DNA from: Daphnia carinata
Taxonomy: Eukaryota; Arthropoda; Branchiopoda; Diplostraca; Daphniidae
Assembly: GCF_022539665.2 (NCBI RefSeq)
Contig: NC_081336.1
Span: forward strand, 7,912,778 to 7,976,777
Length of the DNA: 64,000 nucleotides
Reading direction: 5' to 3'
The position numbers and the translations under genes were made by a program. The stretch's first letter is position 1, and every line of letters begins with the position of its first letter. Under the pieces are notes generated by a model. It searched no databases. It saw only the letters and a list, made by a program, of their open reading frames with translations, and was not told the origin of the DNA. This document shows, piece after piece, positions 35,701 to 48,642 of this stretch.

Positions 35701-38700
35701 GCGGCGGCCGATCCGTGCGATCCTGGCGACGACGTCGACAAGTTGGACGAGCCAATCGTCAAATTTTCAGGGCTCTCCTGACGGCTGTCCTCGCTGTAGT
35801 CGGCCGGGCCGCAAGACTCGGGCAAATCCTCCTGGCCGGCCGAGTTGGTGGCGGCCACAACAGCCGCTGCCTCGTGGCGACTGCTGCCGGCTACCTGGAT
35901 GACGGGTCCGCGCTCTCGTTTCACCAGCGACAAGGCCGCAGCGGCCATGGCCGATGTCAGGGCCGCAGTCGAAGCGGCGAAATTGTTTTGATTGGCCGCG
36001 TTCATGGCGGCCGCAGCGGCGGCCGCCGCCGCCTGTGCCGCCGCAGAGTTGGCCGCGGCGCTGGCTGCGGCCGCGGCCGACGACGACGTCGACGACGAGA
36101 CGCGGCTGTAGGGACGAGTCGTAGCGATGCCCAGTTTCTTGACCTTGTCGTACAAAGTGCGCGACGGCACTTTAAATTTGCGCGAAGCCTGGAGTGCGCT
36201 CATGCCGCTCTTGACCGCCTCAATGGCGGCCGTGATATCGCTGTTGGTGTACTGCTTGTAGCGCTTCCATTCCAATTTCTGCGTCGGCACGTAGGCCGCG
36301 ATCCGAGCTCCCGAGGCGTCCACTATGAAATCATCAAATGTATTCAACATAAATACCAAATAAGAAGCCCAAGAAAAACAAAATTTTACAAATGAGACGT
36401 TCATGGCCAAAAGACGCACAAATATTTCGTAATCCGGAAGTGCTGATTAGGACAAGAAAAAAAAAAAAAAATGCGCAGACACACAAAATGCGAGACCTTG
36501 AAATTTTTTTTCAAGAGGCTGATGTGCGACTTTTGATAAGGACGGGAGCCCTACGACATAGACGCATAGCCTTGGTGATTTTCATTTGCCTTTCGATTTT
36601 GCGTCACAAAAACAAGACGACCTTTGCACGCATTCGCGTTTGCGCCATTTTCAATCAGACGGCAAATGTTGGCATCATCGCAGATAACACAAACTGTCGC
36701 GATCGAGTCAAGGTTAGCCACACGCGCGCGCGCGCACTCACGAGGCAAATCCGATAGAGGCAAATTGCACCATCAACGAAAACACGAAAACAACTCACCT
36801 CGTTTATCAGACAGGGGCGACGACGGTACAGGATGTCCATATTCACCGCTCTTATATGAATACAAAGAATGTGGAAAAATAAATAATGAATAATAAGAAT
36901 CATCAGCTTCTTTTTTTGTTTTGTTTTGTAAATGGATGACATGTGAAAGATTCATTTGCTTACAATCTCGCTGGGGTCGTCTTCAGAATTCAAATCCGGG
37001 TTCTGATTCCAATCGTCATCTCCACGATCTCGATCACGGCCTGCTTGTCTCTACAATACACAACAATCATGAATTAATTAGCATTTTTTTTTTTTTTTCA
37101 AAAACTTTTAAGTCAAAAAAAAAAAAAATTATGTAATCCCAAACGCTACCGCTAGATGGCAAACAAAGTAATCAAGAGGCTTAAACGTAGAAAAAAAAAA
37201 TACCCACGCATTCCCTGGCAGGGCTAATAATATCGTGAGCGTGCGTGTCTACAATGTCTGCGTTCTAATGTCATTGACGTATTTCTTTCTACGTCTCTCT
37301 CTACTATTCGCCCTTCCCACTCTCTACCCACCCCCCTCCCTATTCCCGGAATAATAACAGACAGAAGGGGCGCGCTGCTGCACGAGCAAAAAAAATAAAA
37401 AAAAAAAGGATCTATAGGGAGAAGAAGAGGAAACTGGTCGGGTAGGTTTTTTCTTTTGCCCTTGTAGGGAGGAGGGTGGTGCTGGTGGTGGTGGCGATAA
37501 GCGCACACCACCAACCCCCAACAATTCTACTCTCTGTCTATTTCACGACACGTGGAGCCAATCTTTTTTACCCATCCCTGTCTCTCATTCTCTGCGCTCG
37601 TGCAAGTCAACGAGAAGGGGGATGAGAGAGAGAGAGGGGTGCATGAACTCGGAAGCCATTGGCAACCCGACGAAAAACAAGACACACGATCCAGTGACCG
37701 TGAGTTGGAATCTATAGGGTAAGGGCGAACGGGGGTAAGGGAAGAGTAAGTTAGGGTAGCAAGAGAATTCCAACCGGAACATTGGATTATTTTTTTTTTT
37801 TTTTATACACATCTTTTAATTATTATTATTTTAATGATTGATTTGAATTCATTTTTATGTTGGGAAGGAAGGAGGGTTTTATATATTACCTCGGCGTAAG
37901 CCATGGCCATCGGTAAATAACTGCTGAGGTGATTGCGATCATCGGCCGAACCCGATCCTTCGGCGGCTGCAGCCGCGGCGGCAGCGCTCAAACGGAAAGG
38001 AAAGAGTCCAGGGATGTCGGCGTGATGGTGATGCTTCGATGATCCGTGATGAGGTCCGAGGACGGTGCGGAGTAGCGACGGCGTCTGGTCGCTATCAGCC
38101 GACGCGATGGACAGACGTTTGCGTTTGGATGCGCCTCCGCCGCCGTTGTTGTCTCCGTGCCGATCGAAATGATGATCGCTGTTGCGTCCGTTGCCGCTAG
38201 ATGGCTCTCTATCATCGGCCGAAGCGTTGGATCCTCCGCGCTGGATGGCTCCGTAAAGAGCCAGAGCCTGTTCGCGTTCGCGCAGGGCCGTCTCAAAGGC
38301 ACCGAGATGGAGCGGCATGACGAGCGGCGGCCACATGCTCAACGGATTGCCCGCGCTTCCGGCACTATCCCTATCGCCGCGAGTGGCGCTGCCATCGCGA
38401 CGGTCTCCGCCCTGCTCGCTGCCCTGCGGGCTCAACATGGGCGACTTGTAGAGGTAAGAGGAGGACGCGTGACGCGAATACGATCCGGCTCCAGATTCGG
38501 GATCGCCTCGAATGTGTCCGCCAGAGCGTTCCGGCGGGCTGGTCGGGCTGGGACTCTTGTTGCGGTTGTGAAGGTGGTGGTGGTGATTGTGGTGGTGGTT
38601 GTGATCGGCCGAACCCCCCGACGCCCTGTCGGCGTAGCGGTGCGACGGTGTGGAGCGGTCGGCGTTCGACGAGGAAGAGACGGGCAAGTGGTGACCTGAA

Positions 38701-39371
38701 AGGGCGTGACCTGAGGTAGATCGGATGATTGGCGGATGAGCGTTGATTGAGGTAGACGGAGGAGATCCTGAACTGCTACCTCCGTGACTGCTGGGTCCGA
38801 CGACGCCACCACCGCCCGGGGTGACGTTGACCGACGTGCTGGACAGGAGGCCCGAAGATGCCGGAGCTTGATAGGGCGTCTCCCTGTCGCCGCCACTGCT
38901 GGATGCATTGAGCGAATCGTCCTCAAAGAGGCCCTTGACTCGCAAGGCTTCAGCCACTTTGAGGAGCGACGGAAGCTGCTCCTGGGCGACATTGACCTCA
39001 CCGCGGTACATGTACTCGAGAATGGCGCGGATCTCGGCGTACTGGATGTCTTTGAAGACGACGATGGGATGCGGGCAGGCATTCTCCAGGAACAGCGACT
39101 GGAAGTAAGAGGAACAGGCGGCCAACACCATCTTGTGGCACTTGATCGAAGTGCCGCCGACGGCCAGCGTCACGTCCGTAAAGGCTTCCGTTTGGAGCAA
39201 CTGCTCGAAAACCGTCAGCAAATTGGAGCGGTGATTGTTCCAGCGGAGACAGTACTGCTGGCTGTCGTCGGCCAGCGCAGACGAGCCGGCCGCGTTACTG
39301 TTGTTGTTGTTGTTATTGTTGCTGCCGGTCCGGCCACCAACGCCGCCACCACCCATACTCTTGGTGGACAT
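35676..39371 (-). CDS. BTB/POZ plus pipsqueak-HTH transcription factor, copy B, about 755 aa as read
   Basis: Minus-strand exons 37890-39371, 36964-37050, 36799-36850 and 35676-36322 close in frame. The start used is the ATG at 39371, before a poly-Asn stretch. The frame is open upstream for about 95 more codons to a likely splice acceptor near 39670, so an upstream coding exon is possible. The BTB domain (QQYCLRWNNHRSNLL, FTDVTLAVGG, HKMVLAACSSYFQSLF, YRGEVNVAQEQ) lies at about residues 38-155. A long low-complexity linker (Gly/Ser, His-rich, Asp/Arg-rich) follows, then one pipsqueak HTH (KRYKQYTNSDITAAIEAV, RTLYDKVKKLGI) near residues 560-612, followed by poly-Ala tracts. Exons two and three are 87 and 52 nt, as in copy A, but the HTH intron is absent. 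The end of the frame is suspect (see the adjacent entry). A nuclear DNA-binding regulator is inferred. Confidence 0.88.
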
Positions 39372-42300
39372 GTTGGCGGCAGGTGGAACGACCGGTGGTG
39401 ATGGTGGATTCACCTTAGCGGCGGCCTGCCCGCCACCCGCGATCCCCCTCTCTGCGGCTCTATCGTCTTCTGCTTGAGGATCGTCTGCTTGTCGTTGATG
39501 AACCGCAAGGCGGCGGCGCTGGCTGCCACTGCCGCTGTGACCGCCACTCCACAATTGCCTCTTTTCCGGCTGTTGCAAACGATACGAGTAATCGTCGTTT
39601 TCAGGCCGAGACGTCGATCCACCAGCCTCCTCTTCTCCCTCGTCCGTCGTCACTCCTTCAAGTAGAACGTTCCTGCTATGAAAAAAAAAAAAAATGAAAC
39701 ATTTTGCATTTTTCTTTTCAATCTCGTTTTATACCCTCCATTACTTTAAAAGGTGAGGGCGCACGTGTCATCAATGACAATCAAAAAAATTCCGAGAAAA
39801 GACAACAACAAATACATTCGTTTTGAATATCTGAACGATTGCGAGGAAGACAACCAAGTGTCGTGAATAATGTGAAAACGAGTCTACAAGAACCCGTCCC
39901 ACTCCCGATAATTTTTCTTCTTTTTTTAAATGAAAAAAAGAAACACGTCATTTCTGATTGCTAATCGAATTGTCGTGTTAAGACGCCGGGGCGCGCTGCC
40001 ATCGCACCCTATTTTCGTGAATTCCGGGAAAATTCAACAGCTTTTCTCATGGACGGGGAAAAAAAAGAGAATCAGGGACAAACAACCGAAAAAAAAAAAT
40101 CATAATCAAAAATGGCGGGCAGGATGTGTCACACACATAGTGTGTATGAAAGGAAACTAACAAAAAAGAAAGGCAGAAATATGGCGAAAGAATTTCGCAA
40201 CATTGCCGAAACATTTCATTGCATTTCCTGTTTACACGAAACGTTATCATTTTTTTTTTTAGTTTACTTGACTACAGTTTGAAATCGAAAAAAAACCGCA
40301 AACTCATTTCGTGTTTCTTGGGAAACAATAAGAAACCTGCAAGCACGGGAATATATCTAAAATACACAGAAATCAATTTTGTTTGTTTTGTTTTTTTGCC
40401 CCGAATTGGCACATTAATTGTGATTCCAGAAAAGATTTCGAAAAAAAATTGAATACATTTTAGTTGGTAGTAGCCACATAGTAACAATTATCCCATTCTG
40501 TTTATCCCGCCCACTTTTTCCGAGAGCAGCCAAACATTTTATCGGGAAAATTGGTTTGAAAAAAAACAAAAAAAAACAGACAAACACGTAACCAGTTATG
40601 CAAACATGGCATGCACGCTGGTTTGCATCCACTAACAAAAAAAAAACTATATGCAAAGTATTTAAAAAGAAAAAAGGAAAATTCATGTGGGAACCTGTTT
40701 ACGACAAACGATAACGATTATAAAAAATGCAAGTGTTTTATGTCATCGAATCTCCACATGTTACGTTTCATACGTTTCTCAGGTGAAAACTATAACCATT
40801 TTTCATTCGTTTTTTTTTCTCTTGAGTTTCACATTTTTGCCGTGAGATGGCAGAGCAAAAAAATCGGGGTAAGCAAAAAAAAAAAAAAAGTTTGCCAACC
40901 GTTTTTTTTTTTTTTTTTTCTTGAATCCCGATTTTCTTTGCTTTCTTTACAATATCCTAGAGTTTCTCTACTTTGTTCAAATACGCGTCTTATCTTCGAA
41001 CGGGCAAAAAAATAAACGTAGTACGAAACAATCTTTTACAAAGTCAACTCAAAAGATAAGAGATCGGACATTGAAACGCCGGGACGAAGGGGCCACGCCA
41101 TTTTCGAACACATTTTTTGTCTTTTGTCTTTTCTTACTAAAACATTTTCTGATTGATACACACAACACAAAATAGAGAAGATAAATATCCCAATTTTCAA
41201 TAAATGGAAATGGGGAGGGGGGTGAGTTGTGTTCTAGACGATAAAAGTTCACCACCACCACCACGTAAAGAAAAAATACAAAAAATAAAAACGAAGACGA
41301 AAAACAAGTTTTTGGAAATAAAAATTGAAAAAAAAAAAAAAAAAAAAGATCCTCAAGTTATTCGACTCGTTTGAAAATGATAAAAACAGAAAGGCCGGGC
41401 CTATTGAGTGTTGTCTGGAGATGGAGAAAACCGAGACGAAACTTTTTTTTTTTTTTCTTCCTCTTCTTCGTCTTCCCTTCCCCCAATGTGTGTCGCAACT
41501 TTTTTTGAAAACCCGAAGCTTTTTACACACACACCCGGGAGATTAGATGGGGGGAGAGAGAGGCTCAGCACTGTAAGTTGAAGGAAACACATTCCGATGT
41601 GTTTGAATTTAGCGTTTTTGTGAGAGAAAAACGAGAGAGAAATGCTCCTTGTGATTTTCTTTTCTTAGTCAATGAACAAAAAAATAAATCGAAAAATGTC
41701 CAAAATGACAATCTAGCCAAAATTGGTTAAATGAACTTTGATTGCGACAATGATGAGAACAAAGTTCACTTTATCAAAAAAAAAAAATGGCGGAAGTTAT
41801 CATTTTATTTACGAGTTTCTACATCATTTCCAGCCATAAAACTCGTAAAGATTTGTAGGGAGGAAGGTCATCATAATCGCAAGAGGGTAGAAAAAAGAGA
41901 AATTTTTTTTTCATCCAAGGGAAACCGTCTGTCGTAACAACAAAAAAAATGGGGGTTGAAAGACGGATGAAATCTCACCTTGAGAAAAAAAAATAGCTTC
42001 AAAAGAATTTTTTCTTCTTTTCGTTGCGTATTTATCTTTTTTTTTCTCCCTGTATCCAACCGCCACCCCCCAATTTTTTTTTTTCGACAATGTGAATATA
42101 TAGCCCAGGCAGATCCTCACGCTAGTGCCTCACTCCCCCCCTTAGCCTCCAGGGTTTCTCCCCCCCCCCCAATCTCAGGGTATTGCGTATTTCTAGGCCT
42201 TATATATATTTTTTTTTCTCTATCCTAATCCTCTTTTTTGGACTTTTCATCAGCTCTTCTCCCTTTAGCGGGTTCATTCGCAATGCCCCTCACTCACCCG

Positions 42301-43694
42301 AAAAACTCGGAATCCGGGGAGAATGAGAGAAAAACGAAAAAAAAAAAGATAGCCTTCATGATGAACCCCCCCCCACACACACACACACCCACCCTCTTAC
42401 GTAAAAGCGTAACCCGCATGGCCTACACACTACCCCTATGTGAGGGTGGAAAAATAAGAAGGAAATGATAATAAAAAAAAAAGAAAAACCGAAGATGGGA
42501 GAAAGAGAGACGGACGACCGACCGACCGACGACGTGAAGAGATGAGAAGGTTAGGGGAGGAGGGGTGGGTTCGGTGGCCGCTCACACACTTTGACTGCAC
42601 GCTGCTGCCTTTGGCGAAAAAGCCCTTCATAAAAAAGACACGTGTATAGGCCTAGTTTCGGGACCGGACGTTCTCATTGGTCGGTCCCTTTTCTTTTTTC
42701 CAGTTTTTCTTGTTGGCAGCCAGGCAGGGTGGGTAGTGGTGGTTTTTTTTCCACCCTCACCACCCTCCTGTATCCTACCCGCAGCAGGCCTATTGCGCCA
42801 CCCCCACACACACACCACACTTTGCACGACGAGATGCTAGCGCCACCGCCGCGATCAATGTGCCCAATGGCGTCTCTCCCCCCCTCATTTATCTACCCTA
42901 ACCTTTCCTGGTTGTCGGTGTACGAAAAAAAAAAGATGGCCGATTTTTACGACAAGTCAACAAAACCGCGACCTTTACCACTGGTAAAAATATTGGCGAG
43001 TGTTTATCTATTGAAAAAAAAAGGTCTGACACAGCGTGTCCTTTAACAGTATATAGATGATAAGCGTTTACCCCATACTTGCTCCTAAAAATGGCACTAG
43101 AAAGATGGCAGCACGAACGCAATACACGTTCTCCCCGTGCCGACACACACACACGCGCGACCGTACGGGAGGGCAAATACACTGCGACGGCCTCAGCGTC
43201 TACATTTTGTTTGTTTTTTTTTTAGTTTCCCTTTCGCGACTTACGCATTTGCCAACTTTTTCTCTATGGGCCCTACAAAATCGATGAGCTGGTCAATAAA
43301 GTTTTCCCATTGCGAAAGACGGCTGTCAGCGCCACCGCCGACACACACGCGAATTGATGGTTAGGAAATGATTGACAATTGGCTTATGGGGGTTGGTTAT
43401 TTAGAATTAACATTAAAATTAAGATAAAATCCACTCACCCTTTTTTTTTGTTAAAAAAATTAACGTGTCGTACACATTACACTAGGCACAAAATATACAC
43501 AAACACGAGACGAACACAGACACACGGGGGAAAGGGAGGGGAAGGGCAACTTAAATTTCGATTTCACATCGACCCGAGTCGAAAAGCCCCTCGGCCGGAA
43601 AAGAATTTTAGCACGCACTGCGCCCCGACGTGTATGAAAACGCACTGTGGCCAGGGCACACGAGTCTCTCTCCTCCCCCTTACTTTTCGCCCCT

Positions 43695-43717
43695 ACACAC
43701 ACACACACACACACACA
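43695..43717 (+). repeat. (AC)n microsatellite
   Basis: A perfect run of eleven or more AC units in non-coding DNA. Confidence 0.85.
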
Positions 43718-43785
43718 AATTCTATACTCCTCCCCCAGAGAGGAGTCGAGAAACTTTGGGCCTATGGGGCTAAAATATTAAGTCA

Positions 43786-43800
43786 CAGCAGCGCCCCCTA
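43786..43800 (-). promoter_or_regulatory. CTCF-like motif TAGGGGGCGCTGCTG
   Basis: On the minus strand this matches the AGGGGGCGCTG core of the vertebrate CTCF consensus. It lies in the desert upstream of copy B. Binding is unproven. Confidence 0.25.
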
Positions 43801-46800
43801 CATGTTATTCCGAAAACAGGGAGAATGAGAGAGGAGGGTAAAAGCGGGAGAAAAAAAAAAAAAAAAAAAGAAAAGAATTTTGTCGTCCGACGACTTTGGC
43901 GCCCGCCTGATGGCGCTGATTCACGTGTGTGTGCAAAACAAAAAAAAATTTTTTCCATAGCTTTCAAGAAAAAAAAAAGGTACGTCAATGCCCCTAGCGG
44001 CGGGAGAAAAGTACCCCCTACAAAAAAAATACATCCACCCCGCCTCCTTCTAACATTTCCGCACCTTAAATATACGTGAGAAAAATTCTTTTTACAGGCA
44101 CAATGGCTCCCGAGGCTTAGAAAAAAATAAACGAAAAAAAAAGGACACATCTGGCGAAAAAAAAAAAAAAATGAGAAGAAAATATAAAACCACGTTGTTT
44201 TTTTCCCGTGTATATCGCCGTGATGATCACGCAAAAATTGTGGAGCTAACCAACCAAAAAAAATTGGAAGGTCTTGATTCTTTCAATTTTTTAATGGCGC
44301 CATCCGCGGTCGATCGTAAAGAAAAGAGAAGGCCGTCATGGTACTAAAGTAGCAAATGTACCACGTTGCGTGCAAAAAATATATATTTGTATCCCCATCC
44401 CATTTAGTCTGTTACATACACCTAAAAGGTATGGGGAAATAAACCTGACCATGAGAAAAATCTCTCGGGAAGAGGTGTACATCAACCACAAATATAATGT
44501 TTGTTAAGCTCCGATCGATACCTTCGGTAGCAAAAATAAAACGATAAAAACATTTGAATTGGTTGATTTTTTTTTTTTTTAGACTTTAGTCAAGTTGGAA
44601 AAATAATAAAAACCCAAGTTTTTTTGGCGTTTTTTTTTTTTAGGGACCCCGTTGTGTGTGTGTGTGTGGTCAACAACCCCAACGAACCTGGTCGTCTGGA
44701 CTGAAGGGCGGAGCTTGTTTTTTTTTTTTTTTTTTAAATGGTTGCCATTCGATTCTCGGTCGTTACAGTTTGTTTAACGAAAAAGAAAAGGGAATCTTTA
44801 TTTAGTTGAAACAGCTGCTTGATTAGCGAATCGAGACTTTCACAACAACAACCCTAAAGTTACGTAATCAACCAAACGGAATGAAAGAGGGAAAAACAAA
44901 AGATGGCGACCAAACGTAGAACAAAAAGAACAAATGGCGGTTTTTTTTGTCTCTGGACGGTCTACGAGTTCCGCAGCAGTGCAACGCGCCATTTCCTCTA
45001 TTACAAGCCACCCTACCTTCTTGTATAGAAAGGCCACGTGAATGTCTTCTACGAACCACCCACTCGTGACGCCCACCGCCTCCCCCCCCCGTCCCCTATA
45101 AAAGCTCCAAGTAAAACACGCTATGCAATTTGCAGGATTTGCCATACCAAAAACACTAGTCTGAAATACTTGTTTTTTTCCCATTCTTTTCTCTTTCTTT
45201 CGTCAACGATTTCATCTACAAAGATTATGAAAAATGAACTTTGCACTCGATACACTATTTTGCAGAGCTCGTGAACCAAAATGACGGCAGTGACTGTTGT
45301 TTGTCGATGAAACACGAAAGATAAAAATTCAGCAATCAAATATGAAACGGGGCGGTGGCGAGGCCAACGAACTGAACTACGGAAAAAAAAACGTTCGCCA
45401 CTAGAGGGGTTGGCGTAACATTGAAACAAGTACTACGCCATATTTTTTTTGCACCAATCACCTGTGCCGTTTCTTCCCTTTTTGTCATAGGCATTTTTAT
45501 CCCCCCTCCTCCTCGTTTCCTAACTATTTAAATAATCTAACCACAAAACGTTTATTTTATTGGTCGCTTTTTCGAATTCGCCATGACAGCATATGTAAAA
45601 AAAAAACAACGCTTTGCATAATCTTGTCAGCTATATTTTTCCCAACCCCACCCTTGGGATTACACCAAATAAGGAAAATCTTACCCTACCCACCACCTGG
45701 GTAAGAAAAAAAAACACAAGTAAAAAAAAAAAAAAAAGGACAAGTTTCTCAAACTTATTTGAATACAACAAAAAAAAAATATATGGCTGACCGCAGATGA
45801 ACGACCTGATTCACCCCCCCCCCCCCCTTAAAAAAAAAACAGGTTATAAAAAAAAAAAAGAAATCAATCGGCAATGACATGGATCTTTTTTTGTAGGGAG
45901 GGTAAGATAGGGTCCCAAAAAAAACTGGTGTCTTGGTGCCCTGAGGGTGAAGAAGAAGAAAAGAGGGTGAAAAAGAACTTTGCTAATCCCCTCGTGCGTG
46001 TGTTACGTTACCTTTGGGGGGTTCTCCACGTGGCGAGGCCTACCTCCTTTTTTTCCTGGTCAAGGATGAGGAGGGTGAAAAAAAACACCATTCGGTAGGT
46101 GGATGATCGACTAGACTCCGCCCACTTCACCCTTGGTAGGCCCAACGGCCTACATTTGCGCAAGTCGACGACGAACGACGGAATTTTTTCGAATGAGGGG
46201 GGGGGATAAGAAGCTTGCAGCTAGAAAGTGAGAATATCACGATAGAGTGGATAGAAGAAGGGGGGATGGAAGGGAAAAAGAAGTCGGATTTTCGGATGAA
46301 TAATGAAAGGTGAGTGCGGTGCCCCGAAAAACCAAGGGGAACTTTGCTCGTTCTCCCCAGGTGGAATTATTATATGAAAATGATCGAAAATATTAAAAAA
46401 AAAAAAAAAATGAGGAAAAATAAAAACACCCTAGCCCCCTACGGTTGGTTGCCTTGGCGACGTTACACCCTCTTTCCAAAAGAATAAGAAAAATGCTGTA
46501 TAGATAAAGCGGCAATTTTTGTTTTCTCTACACACTTTTTGATCCAATTAAAAGAAAAGCAAAAAAAAAAGAAGGGGAGGAAAAACGAACATGTTTCAGA
46601 CGGGAATCAGGTTTCAACTTTGTGTGTAGGAATTCTGCGAATCGAGAGCTTAACGAACTCTGGCCCAAATGTCACGGTCAAGTCGTGCGCAGTTTTTCCC
46701 ATTTGAAACAACTTTCTCGTGCACGTTATTTTAGATGAACGAATAAGTAACATATCAAAGACATAAAAAAAAGGAAAGCAGAGGAAAAAGTCTGAAGAAA

Positions 46801-48642
46801 ATGTTTCCATTGAAAACACGAGTTTTATTTACCTTTTGTCGGATTGGCGATTCAACAACCGGGCAGCAGATGTGGCGTCGTGCACGTTGTCGTAAGGTGG
46901 CGCGCAGTGCTGTCTGCTGTCGTACATCAGCGTTCGAGTAGCAGACATGCGGATGTCATCGTTTCGGCAGAGACCGAATATCTTTTTCTTTCTTTCAATT
47001 TCAAAAATAAAGATGATATTTGTAGAAACGAAAATGAAGGGGTAGGCGAAATTTCAAGTTTTCTTCGAATAATGGCCGCGGCCAAGATACACGAGAGACA
47101 CTCACGATACACCAGGCATAGATTGTCACTTGTACTTCAAAGTTCGTTTTCTTTCTGTGTTACTCTTCCGAATTTGTTTCGAGACTTGTTTTTGTTTGTT
47201 TTTTTTTTTGTTTTTTTTGAAAAATAAAAAAAAATCTACCACCAGGTGTCACTGTCTTACATCATTACACGCGGCCGTCTGTTGGCTTAGTGAACGAAAC
47301 GTTGACGGGCGTCGGCGTTTTTTTTCTCTTTTCCTTCCGAAGAGAGGGGGTAGGGTAGGGAAGAAGGAGGTGGAATGGGGAGGTAGGGGTCTACCGTTTC
47401 GCCGTTTCACGACCGTAGTGGTGGTGAGGCAGCGTAAAAAGGATAGGGGGATTCTATAGAGCGTATAGCTCCGCCCACCTTCGCCTTCTTCCCTTTCCTT
47501 TTTTCCATTCCCCTACTTTTTTTTTTTTGCCCTTGCGCTTATCGTCGAAAACCCCGCCGCTTGTGTTTTGTTTTTTTTGGTTTTCGTCTTTTCTCCATTT
47601 TTCTCTCCCTCCCCCCTTAAAATCGAAAAAAAAAACCACGGGATAAATGGATGTGTTATCGTTTCGGTATCATCATCGACGAGACAAGTTATTCTTTACG
47701 TGAAACAAAAATTGACGTAATTAAAGTATATATATTTACCCCCGAAATTCGTATTGAATCAATTAACAATAAAAAATTGCCGATTCTTTCGTTTTTTAAC
47801 GAGCAATTTTCAGACAGTTAAATTTAATTGCTAATTGATTTGTCCATTCATTTGTGGAGGGAATCACGACGTGCTCGGCGTGAATGATTTCATTTGTTAT
47901 TTTTTTTTTCTGTCTGTACTTCTTACTCTTCCAACGGTCGTACATAAATTATAAATTTAGCCCCAACGTCACACAAACAAGTTTATTTTATTTTTGATAA
48001 CTGACATGCGTTCACCATCAAGAAGACCCCAGACAGGACAAAAAGAAAAATAACCGGACCGGTGAAAAAAAAGCAGTCGACCTTGAACGCCATGAAAACA
48101 GTAATAAAATAAAATCCATTTCCATTTTTCTTTTTTGTTTTGAAAGAAAAAAATAAAATGTATTTCTTTTTTGTCGCACGTGGCAGGTTGGTGTGTTCCC
48201 ATGACCGGATCATCATCTCCCTCCATTGTCCATATATTATTTTCTATGAAAATGAAATGGACGTCTAAGGCAGCAATAAAACGTTTCAATCGGTTGAATC
48301 ATTTCGATCATGACTTTTATTTATCCTCCCTTTTTGTTATTGTTGATTTATTATCAACAGACAATTATTTGGCACACATTGACAATGAAAATGTTTTTTT
48401 TTTTCAAAAAAGGGTAAGATTTTGGGATTTTATAAACGAAATGAAATCAAAACATGGAAGCGAGTGAAATCGAGAAAATGGTTACATTTGACTTTGAGAT
48501 CGATTCTTAAATTATTTTTTTAAATATTATGAATAAATAATAGCACATGGTAGCGAGGAATGGGACAACAAAATACGTGTCGTGTTCATTTCAAATAAAA
48601 GAAAAAGTAAATAAAAAAAAAAAAAATGGCATTATTTTTTTT

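Larger units (their letters stand above)
39675..48642. other. 9 kb gene-free interval between copy B and dbx
   Basis: No ORF with family features. The sequence is dominated by homopolymers, purine-rich runs and CA repeats (43695-43717). It should hold the promoter of copy B and the 3' end of dbx. CTCF-like sequences occur at 43786-43800 (minus strand) and about 45397-45410. A GC-rich stretch with a good minus-strand donor near 46836 could be a 5' UTR exon of copy B, but this is unproven. Confidence 0.55.

Noticed and set aside
35595-36395. 266-codon plus-strand ORF rich in Arg/Gly
   Set aside because: Antisense shadow of the poly-Ala and HTH exon of copy B. The Arg/Gly bias comes from GCC/GGC codon runs.
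38157-39401. Long plus-strand ORFs (180 and 205 codons)
   Set aside because: Shadows of the large BTB exon of copy B, with composition dictated by the opposite strand.
42937-42990. AAGATGGCC start with a downstream GTAAAA donor as a first exon
   Set aside because: The ORF is only 16 codons to the donor, with no partner exon. Similar patterns recur by chance in these purine-rich deserts.
44840-45184. 114-codon minus-strand ORF
   Set aside because: No recognised family, no conserved motif and no splice context. It is expected by chance in 9 kb of non-coding DNA.
46836-46950. Possible 5' UTR exon of copy B
   Set aside because: There is a good minus-strand donor, but no way to show transcription or an exon start from sequence alone.
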